NCBI GenBank assembly: GCA_018399295.1
Contig: JAGYOO010000114.1
Span: 1 to 5,414, forward strand
Length of the DNA stretch: 5,414 nt
Direction: 5' to 3'
From: Candidatus Omnitrophota bacterium
Lineage (GTDB): Bacteria; Omnitrophota; Gorgyraeia; B26-G9
In this document: positions 1-5,414 of the stretch, one piece after another
Layout: every line of letters starts with the position of its first letter
Numbering within the stretch: the first letter of the stretch is position 1
The notes under the pieces: model-generated
The model's database searches: none
What the model saw: only the letters and a program-made list of their open reading frames with translations
What the model was told of the DNA's origin: nothing
Translations under genes and position numbers: made by a program

Positions 1-1
1 T

Positions 2-325
2 TACACGGTCAGGGAAAAAGGGGTGGGCGGTGAACATGCAAGGATGGAGGAACACATTAAAAATTCTTTTCATCTCTGGTCCGGTATTGATACCTGCGGC
101 GCCTGCCGCCTGCCTGAATTTTCCCGCATGGGAGTCTGTTCTTTGAAGATCGTGGGAAGAAATTATTCAACTTCGAAAAAAGTAAAAGATGTCTCTTTCC
201 TGAAAAGGCTGCTTAGCCGGCTGAAGGATGAACGGTTTGAGAAGATCGCTCAAAGCGAATTCCAAAAGGTTTACGGCGTGAAGTGCGGACGATTTTGTTA
301 TTATCCTAAAGGAAACAATGAATGA
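2..325 (+). CDS. 3' end of a cysteine-containing protein of unknown function (5' partial)
   Basis: The reading frame is open to the left edge of the window and ends at TGA 323-325, so this is probably the C-terminal part of a longer protein. Internal starts exist (GTG 23, ATG 44), but neither has a well-spaced Shine-Dalgarno sequence: the purine-rich stretches abut the start codons. Counting from GTG 23, the protein has Cys25-x2-Cys28, Cys39 and, near the C-terminus, Cys88-x3-Cys92. Between them is a Lys/Arg/Glu-rich, probably helical stretch (about residues 50-80). No signal peptide or membrane segment is seen. Paired cysteines next to radical SAM genes make an iron-sulfur or metal-binding tail of another radical SAM or redox protein plausible, but the spacing does not match the usual SPASM pattern, so I do not assign a family. 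It overlaps the next gene by 4 bp (ATGA), which indicates translational coupling. A complete small protein of about 93-100 residues is the alternative. Confidence 0.6.
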   Translation, partial: YTVREKGVGGEHARMEEHIKNSFHLWSGIDTCGACRLPEFSRMGVCSLKIVGRNYSTSKKVKDVSFLKRLLSRLKDERFEKIAQSEFQKVYGVKCGRFCYYPKGNNE

Positions 326-1797
326 AAATAATCCTGATCAATCCGCCGATTATTTTTAAAGGTCAGCGAAGTCGGATTACTCCGGTCATCGAGAATCTCT
401 TTTATAATTCTCCGCCGCTGGGACTGGCGTATCTGGCCGCGGTTTTGCATCAAGAGGGCCGGCCGGTCGGTATTATTGATGCGGCGGTAGAACGCCTTAC
501 CGTGGAAGAGACGGTATTGAGGTTAAAAAAAGAATCGCCGGATGTTGTCGGAATCACGTCCACGACAAATCTTTTTGACAGTGCCGCTATCCTTGCCCAG
601 CAGATCCGGGACCGGTTTCCGCATGTATTTTTAACTGTCGGCGGGGCCCATGTCAGCGCCCAGCCTGAGCATGCTTTAACTCACTCCTGTTTCAATGTCG
701 GGGTTATCGGAGAGGGAGAGGAGACGTTTTCGGAGCTTATAAGAACGCTGGAAAACAGTGGCGATCTTGCCCGGGTCCACGGACTGGTCCTCCGGAAAAA
801 TAACACCCTGATCTTTACTCCGCCCCGCCCGTTGCTGCCGGACCTTGATAGCCTGCCTTTTCCAGCGCGGCACCTTTTGCCTTTGGGGCGTTACCGGCCT
901 CAGCCGAATGATCAGAACCTGCTGCCGAAGATGAGTATGATCGCCAGCCGGGGCTGTCCCTACGGCTGCGTGTTTTGCGATAAGAGCGTGTTCGGTAACC
1001 GCTACCGGTCCTTCAGCGCCGCCTATATCTGCCGGGAGATGGAGAGTCTGATCAGGGAATACGGGGCCCGGGATATCGCCTTTCTTGATTCCACCTTTAC
1101 CGTCAGTCGGGAACGGGTCGAATCAATAGTCTGCGAAATACTAAAACAAAAGATCAGGGTTAAGTGGACCTGTACGGTCCGGGCGGATATAGTTACCCGG
1201 GAGATGCTGGCCATGATGAAGCAGGCTGGCTGCTGGCGGGTCCGCATCGGGATTGAAAGCGGCAGTGAAGATGTCCTTGGATTTATAAAAAAGGGTATTA
1301 CGCTGGAGCAGGTAAAGAAAGCGGTGGGATGGGCCAGTGAACTTGGCCTTCAGCCCAAAGGTTTTTTTATGATCGGACATCTTCCTGATACCCGGGAAAC
1401 AATTCAGAAAACCATCCGCTTTGCCCGGTCACTTCCATTGAAGGACATCACGGTTCAGATAAACACCCCGATGCCGGGCACTCCTCAGTTTGATATGGCT
1501 GACTGGTACGGCAGTTTTTCCACTTCCGACTTCGCGGATTACTCATACTGGCAACCGGTGTTTATCCCCCATGGTCTGAATCGCAAAGCGTTGCTGAAGG
1601 CGTATCATTTTTTTTACCGGTCATTTTATCTGCGTCCTTCAGTATTGCTGCGGCACATTTGTTCAATAAAGACTTTTAGCGATCTGATAAAATACCTGAA
1701 GTCGTTTAAGCTGATACTGAATATGTTTTTCTCAACTCAAAAGGTGGGTTTTGATGATCAGGCGGATGAGCGAAAAAGACCTTCCCGCGGTAATTGA
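322..1797 (+). CDS. B12-binding domain radical SAM protein (class B type)
   Basis: This is a 491-residue cytoplasmic enzyme with the usual length and order for cobalamin-dependent radical SAM proteins. The N-terminal Rossmann-like B12-binding domain (about 1-150) shows the NPP motif at 7-9, SPPLGLAYLA at 30-39, GGAH at 107-110 and GEGEE at 130-134. As is usual in this class, the DxHxxG lower-ligand motif is absent. The radical SAM barrel (about 205-400) has the [4Fe-4S] motif CPYGCVFC, with Cys212, Cys216 and Cys219, then a GIES motif (310-313) and GFFMIGH (347-353). The last 90 residues form a basic, aromatic-rich C-terminal region common in this superfamily. Known relatives carry out methylation at unreactive carbon or phosphorus, or ring formation as in BchE. 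Which applies here is not readable. The ATG at 322 is preceded by AAAGGA at 308-313 (8-nt spacing) and overlaps the preceding stop. The final charged residues lie in the overlap with the acetyltransferase gene. The family call is secure; the substrate is unknown. Confidence 0.93.
   Translation: MKIILINPPIIFKGQRSRITPVIENLFYNSPPLGLAYLAAVLHQEGRPVGIIDAAVERLTVEETVLRLKKESPDVVGITSTTNLFDSAAILAQQIRDRFPHVFLTVGGAHVSAQPEHALTHSCFNVGVIGEGEETFSELIRTLENSGDLARVHGLVLRKNNTLIFTPPRPLLPDLDSLPFPARHLLPLGRYRPQPNDQNLLPKMSMIASRGCPYGCVFCDKSVFGNRYRSFSAAYICREMESLIREYGARDIAFLDSTFTVSRERVESIVCEILKQKIRVKWTCTVRADIVTREMLAMMKQAGCWRVRIGIESGSEDVLGFIKKGITLEQVKKAVGWASELGLQPKGFFMIGHLPDTRETIQKTIRFARSLPLKDITVQINTPMPGTPQFDMADWYGSFSTSDFADYSYWQPVFIPHGLNRKALLKAYHFFYRSFYLRPSVLLRHICSIKTFSDLIKYLKSFKLILNMFFSTQKVGFDDQADERKRPSRGN
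1741..1747 (+). promoter_or_regulatory. Shine-Dalgarno sequence deciding the start of the GNAT gene
   Basis: AAGGTGG lies 6 nt upstream of ATG 1754 and only 3 nt upstream of an in-frame TTG at 1751. The spacing and codon favour ATG 1754. The site lies inside the end of the upstream radical SAM gene. Confidence 0.6.
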
Positions 1798-2344
1798 CTT
1801 GTATGAAAATTATATGTTTGAACCGTTATTTATCCGGTTCGGAAGGGAGACTCTGCGGCTCGTCCTGAACGGCCTGATCCGAAACGGGCTTTCTTTTGTT
1901 TATGAGGAAGCTGGAAAAGTGCGCGGGTTTATTTGTGCGGGGAGGGAACCCAAAACACTCTGGCGCAGGTTGCTGAGAGAACGGAATTTGGCTCTGTTAA
2001 AAAGAACGGCGGCAGCAGTCTTATTTGACCCGTCGCTGTTGCTGTTGATAGTTCAGTGCCCGAGCTATTTCAGAAAAAACAGTGTTAGCAAGGCCAAGGC
2101 CGAACTGCTGTTGATCTCGGTCCACCCAGAGCAACAGGGACGGGGCATAGCCACGGCGCTGATCGAGAAGGTTCTGTTGATTTTAAAGGAGAATGATATC
2201 AGAAAAGTGAAGGTAAATACCGTGCGTGAAAACACGGCGGTGAACCGGCTGTTAGAGAAAAAAGGGTTTATCCCGCTTGCGGAGTTCAGGTTCTGGGGCA
2301 AAAATAACATTCTTTATGAAAGCGCGGTGGATGAACAGTGTTAA
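1754..2344 (+). CDS. GNAT-family N-acetyltransferase
   Basis: This 196-residue protein probably transfers an acetyl (or other acyl) group from acyl-CoA to an amine in the cytoplasm. The N-terminus (IRRMSEKDLPAVIDLYE) is the typical GNAT opening of strand, helix and substrate-facing segment. The acetyl-CoA pyrophosphate-binding motif A is clear: strand AELLLISVHP followed by QGRGIA at 128-133. Motif B then follows as NTAVNRLLEKKGF. Between residues about 60 and 110 is an Arg/Leu-rich helical insert resembling that of GNATs often found in polysaccharide and glycosyltransferase loci, which fits an amino-sugar substrate, though this is inference. The start at ATG 1754 is chosen over TTG 1751 on Shine-Dalgarno spacing. 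Either choice gives an unusually long overlap (about 44 bp) with the upstream gene. The 3' end overlaps the next gene by 7 bp. The family is clear, the acceptor unknown. Confidence 0.9.
   Translation: MIRRMSEKDLPAVIDLYENYMFEPLFIRFGRETLRLVLNGLIRNGLSFVYEEAGKVRGFICAGREPKTLWRRLLRERNLALLKRTAAAVLFDPSLLLLIVQCPSYFRKNSVSKAKAELLLISVHPEQQGRGIATALIEKVLLILKENDIRKVKVNTVRENTAVNRLLEKKGFIPLAEFRFWGKNNILYESAVDEQC
2326..2330 (+). promoter_or_regulatory. Shine-Dalgarno sequence for the GTG start of the SPASM radical SAM gene
   Basis: GGTGG ends 7 nt before GTG 2338. An in-frame TGA at 2332-2334 rules out any start further upstream, so GTG 2338 is the first possible start codon. A nearby ATG at 2331 is in another frame. 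Confidence 0.55.
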
Positions 2345-3351
2345 GGCGTTTTGGCCGTGTGGCCGGTTTTCTGCTTAAACGCGCCGGGCCGGTATATCTT
2401 CATTACGGCATAACTCATCGCTGTAATCTGCGATGCCGGATGTGTGGTATCCGGGATGAGGGGGGCGCGGAACTGGACCTGAAGCAGATAAATGAGGCCT
2501 TTAATATTTTTCGCCGAATGGGGATCCTTTATGTCAGTATCGGCGGCGGAGAACCAATGACGCGACCGGATATTATGGAGGCGATCAGGATTATTCGGAA
2601 GAAAGGAATAAAGGTACGTCTGCTAACTAACGGACTTTTTCTTGACGAACAGACGGTAAAAGAATTCGCGCGGCAACGGATAGATGAGGTCTCGCTTTCG
2701 TTGGACTCGCTTTGCCCGGAGAAACAGGACCTGTTGTGTGATATGCCGGGAGTGGGAGTGAGGATCTTTGAAAGTGTCCACCGCCTGGCGCGGATATTGC
2801 CCCGGGGCAAAAGAAAGCTGGTGCTTAACACCGTAGTGTCGCCTGTTAATATCACTGAGCTGCCTGCGCTATGCCGGTTTGCTCATGCGCTGGGTTTTTA
2901 TATCTCGTTTATTCCCGTGGAAAATAACGGTCGTCCCGAGTTTATCTTTAAGCCGGATTCCTGGTCAACAGTGGATAGAACATATGCCGAGCTTATTGAA
3001 CTCAAAGCAAAGAGCGACAGCAATATCCTGAACTCCAGTCTGTTTCTGCGCAAGTCCCCGGATTATCTGAAGTCTGGACGATGTGACTGGCAGTGCGATG
3101 CCGGAAACCTTTATTTTTCGCTCAGTCCCAAAGGCGATCTGTCGATCTGTCACGCGACCTCTTCTTTGGGGAATATCCTAAATCCCGGATTGGAGGGATA
3201 TCTTAGATCCGCGGAGTTCTATTCGCAACGCGAGCAGCGGATAAAAGAATGTGCCGGCTGTTTTCGTCCCTGCTGGGCAGAGGTGAGTTTTTGTTTTCAG
3301 GATCAAAATAGTTTATGGGAAGCTGTTCAAGGACGATTGAGACATGGTTAA
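2338..3351 (+). CDS. Radical SAM protein with C-terminal SPASM-type domain
   Basis: This 337-residue cytoplasmic radical SAM enzyme has no B12 domain. After a short basic amphipathic N-terminus comes the cluster motif CNLRCRMC (Cys29, Cys33, Cys36), which binds the SAM-cleaving [4Fe-4S] cluster. GGGEP at 69-73 is the SAM amino-group-binding motif. The C-terminal third carries auxiliary-cluster cysteines: Cys249, Cys253, Cys271 (fitting the SPASM pattern C-x12-G-x4-C), then Cys305-x2-Cys308-x3-Cys312-x6-Cys319. The last block departs from the commonest CX2CX5CX3C spacing. SPASM enzymes modify RiPP precursor peptides, protein residues (anaerobic sulfatase maturation) or small molecules and sugars. 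No precursor peptide is visible nearby, so a small-molecule or sugar substrate is at least as likely. The GTG start follows a proper Shine-Dalgarno. The gene overlaps both neighbours (7 and 8 bp), as expected for one coupled transcript. Confidence 0.92.
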   Translation: MLRRFGRVAGFLLKRAGPVYLHYGITHRCNLRCRMCGIRDEGGAELDLKQINEAFNIFRRMGILYVSIGGGEPMTRPDIMEAIRIIRKKGIKVRLLTNGLFLDEQTVKEFARQRIDEVSLSLDSLCPEKQDLLCDMPGVGVRIFESVHRLARILPRGKRKLVLNTVVSPVNITELPALCRFAHALGFYISFIPVENNGRPEFIFKPDSWSTVDRTYAELIELKAKSDSNILNSSLFLRKSPDYLKSGRCDWQCDAGNLYFSLSPKGDLSICHATSSLGNILNPGLEGYLRSAEFYSQREQRIKECAGCFRPCWAEVSFCFQDQNSLWEAVQGRLRHG

Positions 3352-4858
3352 AATCGCGCTGATATCTTTATACGGAGTGGAAAATACGGGAATCCGGTCG
3401 ATTGCCTCGGAGCTGCGGCAGAACGGGTTCACGGTCTCGGAGATTTTTTTCAAACGCTGGTCGAATAATGATATCCAGATTCCGTCCCGGCAAGAGGCCG
3501 ATTCCCTGATCCGGGTCCTGAAGTCCCTGGATATCTCTTTGGTCGGGCTCAGTTTTACTTCACCGTTCCTGAACATCGCCCAACAGCTGAGCCGGAAAAT
3601 AAAGTCTGAAGTTTCCGCTTTGCTGGTCTGTGGCGGAAATCACGCGACAGTTGATCCGAAGAGTTGTCTGGAATTCTGCGATCTGGTCTGTCGGGGGGAA
3701 GGGGAGGAAACGATGATCGAGATCGCTCGGGCTGTTTCCCAGGGCAATGACCTGAAAGGAATCAGGAATACCTGCTGGTCTCAAAGTGGAAAAACCATCC
3801 GGGAACCGCTGCGGCCCCTGATAAGAGATCTTGATAAACTTTCTCCGCTGGTTTACGGAGGCGCGAACAAGTTTTTTATTGAAAAAAAAGTCTCGCGGCT
3901 GGATCCGTTGATCCTTTCCCGTGAGCTTCGGGTTTTTGCCTCCCGCGGCTGTCCTTTCAGCTGTAGTTACTGTTATAACAGCATGCTGCGCCGTCTGTAT
4001 CAAAATGAGAATTATCATCGAATAAGAAGCGTTGAGTCGGTAATCCAGGAGATCGAACAGTCGCTGAAAGTCCTTACGCGGGTAAGAAAGATAAAGTTCG
4101 ATGATGACACTTTTGTCTTTCCCCGGTACTGGATTGAAGAATTCTGTGAGCAGTACCGGAAACGGATCGGCCTGCCGTTTGACATTCTTTACCGCGCTGA
4201 CTGCCTGGACCCCCCGACTCTGCGTCGGTTGCGGCAGGCGGGACTTAGCGGAATTCAGGTCGGAATTCAGTCTGCCTCTGAACAGGAGTCGGAACAGGTA
4301 TTTGAGAGGAAGCTTGTGCCGGAGAAGCTGTTTGAGTTTGCCGGACTGGCGCGGGCGCTCAGGCTGAATGTCACTTATGATCTTATCTTCGATAACCCTC
4401 TTTCCGGTACGACAGAAAAAGAACGTCTGCTTTGGCTTATGCTGAAATTGCCCCGGCCTTTCAATATTTTTATGTATTCGCTTACCGTATTCCCCGGGAC
4501 CCGGCTCCAGGAGATACTTTTGGAGAAAAAACTTATCAGCGCGGAACAGGTGGAGGGGAGGGCTCAAAAATCTTTTGAGCAATTCCGTCTCAGTTTCTCC
4601 TATCCTCGTTCTAAAGAGGAGCTTTTTCATATCTGTCTTGTTTCTCTGACCTCTAAATCTTTTGTCCCCCACGGACTTATTCGCAGGTTGAGCCGCAGCG
4701 GTTTTCTTCGGCAGCGCCCGACCGGATTGCGTTGGATGGCTGAGGCATGTAATCTGATCAAGTTGTTGCAGGTGGGGCTGCGGATGATTTGGCGCGGTGA
4801 GCTGAGTTTCTGGAAACTGAAGGAGTATGGTTCTGGAAAACGTTATCTGATACAGTAA
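3344..4858 (+). CDS. Divergent B12-binding domain radical SAM protein
   Basis: This 504-residue enzyme has the same overall architecture as the product of 322-1797 but a clearly different sequence, so it is not a recent duplicate. The N-terminal B12-binding-like domain (about 1-140) begins ALISLYGVENTGIRSIASEL instead of the NPP...PPLGL type. It keeps the GGNHAT motif (97-102) and GEGEE (118-122). The radical SAM motif is CPFSCSYC with Cys203, Cys207 and Cys210, followed by KFDDDTF and GIQVGIQS (303-310), which matches the GIES region of the family with Gln replacing Glu. Four further cysteines lie in the B12-like domain (Cys96, Cys108, Cys112, Cys116). The C-terminal region is basic and hydrophobic. 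The ATG at 3344 has AAGGA at 3329-3333, about 10 nt upstream, and overlaps the preceding gene by 8 bp. It probably catalyses a second, distinct radical step such as methylation. Substrate and cobalamin dependence are unproven. Confidence 0.91.
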   Translation: MVKIALISLYGVENTGIRSIASELRQNGFTVSEIFFKRWSNNDIQIPSRQEADSLIRVLKSLDISLVGLSFTSPFLNIAQQLSRKIKSEVSALLVCGGNHATVDPKSCLEFCDLVCRGEGEETMIEIARAVSQGNDLKGIRNTCWSQSGKTIREPLRPLIRDLDKLSPLVYGGANKFFIEKKVSRLDPLILSRELRVFASRGCPFSCSYCYNSMLRRLYQNENYHRIRSVESVIQEIEQSLKVLTRVRKIKFDDDTFVFPRYWIEEFCEQYRKRIGLPFDILYRADCLDPPTLRRLRQAGLSGIQVGIQSASEQESEQVFERKLVPEKLFEFAGLARALRLNVTYDLIFDNPLSGTTEKERLLWLMLKLPRPFNIFMYSLTVFPGTRLQEILLEKKLISAEQVEGRAQKSFEQFRLSFSYPRSKEELFHICLVSLTSKSFVPHGLIRRLSRSGFLRQRPTGLRWMAEACNLIKLLQVGLRMIWRGELSFWKLKEYGSGKRYLIQ

Positions 4859-4867
4859 GAAGGGTGA
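4859..4867 (+). promoter_or_regulatory. Shine-Dalgarno region in the only intergenic gap
   Basis: The purine-rich GAAGGGTGA lies just after the stop of the second B12 radical SAM gene. Its GGTGA core ends 5 nt before GTG 4873. An alternative GTG at 4864 falls inside this element and is therefore a poorer start. The gap is too short for a terminator plus promoter, so the glycosyltransferase is probably in the same operon. Confidence 0.55.
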
Positions 4868-4872
4868 AGATA

Positions 4873-5414
4873 GTGCTTAAGCCGGGTTATGAAGCTGTAG
4901 TGACAACAACTCCCGTGGGCAGGCAACGGCTGGAAAAACTTTTGGCCTCGCTGAAGGCCCAGTCGCTCGCGCCGGTCCGGGTCGCGCTGGTGACGACTTC
5001 TATCGGAGTTCAGGTTGATGTCAGTATGACGAATCGGGTGTTTACCGGTAGGTGTCTGAGCTCGGTTCTGAACCAGGCGGTCAGGGATTCTGAAACCGAG
5101 ACGGTACTTGTTCTTAATGATGATATCATACTGGAACCGGAGTTCGCCGAACGGCTGATTGACGTTCTCCGAAATGATCCAGGTACCGGTCTTGTCTGCG
5201 GTAAGCTGTTGCGTCCGGATGGTAAAACCCTGGACTGCGCGGGGCAGAGACTGGGACTGGATTGCCGGCCGCTGGAGAGAGGGTATGGAAAGCCGGACCG
5301 TAAACAGTATGAACGTCGGGAAGAGGTGTTCGGGGCCTGCGGAGCGGCGGCGCTGTACCGCCGGTCAATGCTTGAGGCGACGGCCCTGTCTCCCGGCGAA
5401 TTTTTTGACGCCGA
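4873..5414 (+). CDS. Family 2 glycosyltransferase, N-terminal part (3' partial)
   Basis: An open frame runs from GTG 4873 (alternative GTG 4864, rejected on Shine-Dalgarno spacing) to the window end, about 180 residues. It begins with a GT-A nucleotide-sugar-binding fold: strand EAVVTTTPVGR, helix RLEKLLASLKAQS, then strand VRVALVTTS. The segment VLVLNDDIILEPEF corresponds to the DxD-type metal and sugar-nucleotide site of GT2 enzymes. The later segment GLVCGKLLRPDGKTLDCAG is typical of the rhamnosyltransferase-like (WbbL-type) branch. GACGAAALYRRSML and the terminal FFDAD then lead to where the acceptor-side ED catalytic region would lie, just past the edge. It should transfer a sugar from an NDP-sugar to a growing glycan or lipid/aglycone acceptor at the cytoplasmic face. 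Donor and acceptor cannot be told. No membrane segment is seen in the visible part. Confidence 0.88.
   Translation, partial: MLKPGYEAVVTTTPVGRQRLEKLLASLKAQSLAPVRVALVTTSIGVQVDVSMTNRVFTGRCLSSVLNQAVRDSETETVLVLNDDIILEPEFAERLIDVLRNDPGTGLVCGKLLRPDGKTLDCAGQRLGLDCRPLERGYGKPDRKQYERREEVFGACGAAALYRRSMLEATALSPGEFFDA

Noticed and set aside
2..325. Possible RiPP precursor peptide for the radical SAM enzymes
   Set aside because: The frame is open upstream of the window, and the sequence looks like a charged, folded protein tail. There is no leader/core organisation or repeated core motif.
3882..3889. Run of eight A residues as a possible slippage or frameshift site
   Set aside because: The reading frame continues intact through it with conserved motifs downstream. 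A shift would soon hit a stop, and there is no sign of a programmed element.
4249..4270. Tandem CGGAATTCAG direct repeat with 12-bp period
   Set aside because: It encodes the family-typical repeated residues GIQ-V-GIQ in the radical SAM barrel and needs no other explanation.
4101..4367. Second plus-strand open frame of 88 codons inside the second B12 radical SAM gene
   Set aside because: It is an out-of-frame shadow of a gene with continuous family motifs, with no independent evidence.
4562..4580. Perfect 8-bp inverted repeat with a 3-nt loop (GCTCAAAA / TTTTGAGC)
   Set aside because: It looks like a hairpin but is inside a coding region, is AT-rich in the upper stem and is not followed by a T-run, so it is not a convincing terminator.
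3560..4672. Long (370-codon) open frame on the minus strand
   Set aside because: It lies wholly inside the well-supported B12 radical SAM gene on the other strand. Its translation is Arg/Lys/Gln/Pro-rich without any recognisable domain, so it is best explained as a codon-usage shadow.
5126..5368. Minus-strand open frame of 80 codons near the right edge
   Set aside because: It is antisense to the clear GT2 frame, and its Pro/Arg-rich translation has no domain.

Overview
The window is one tightly packed, single-strand (+) bacterial operon segment with no promoter, terminator, RNA gene or mobile element visible. Six coding regions run head to tail. Four junctions overlap, by 4, about 44, 7 and 8 bp, and the only gap between genes is about 14 bp. 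Base composition looks balanced to slightly GC-rich. There are several GTG starts and purine-rich Shine-Dalgarno-like sequences. No taxonomic marker is present. Dense runs of cobalamin-binding radical SAM genes mixed with glycosyltransferases and GNATs are typical of surface-glycan or secondary-metabolite loci in anaerobic lineages (for example Omnitrophota-like candidate phyla or Deltaproteobacteria-like groups), but this placement is a weak inference.

Layout: (1) positions 2-325, the 3' end of a Cys-containing protein of unknown function whose frame is open at the left edge; (2) 322-1797, a B12-binding (class B type) radical SAM enzyme; (3) 1754-2344, a GNAT-family N-acetyltransferase; (4) 2338-3351, a radical SAM enzyme with a C-terminal SPASM-type auxiliary iron-sulfur domain; (5) 3344-4858, a second, divergent B12-binding radical SAM enzyme; (6) 4873 to the right edge, the N-terminal part of a family 2 (GT-A) glycosyltransferase that is cut off by the window end.

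Three radical SAM enzymes of two architectures, an acetyltransferase and a glycosyltransferase in what looks like one translationally coupled transcript suggest a pathway that builds and decorates a glycan or small molecule. Likely steps are radical methylation or rearrangement, N- or O-acylation, and glycosyl transfer. Domain identities are well supported by motifs. The substrate, the order of steps and the product cannot be read from this window. No RiPP precursor peptide, transporter or polymerase is visible here, so the cluster must extend beyond both edges.
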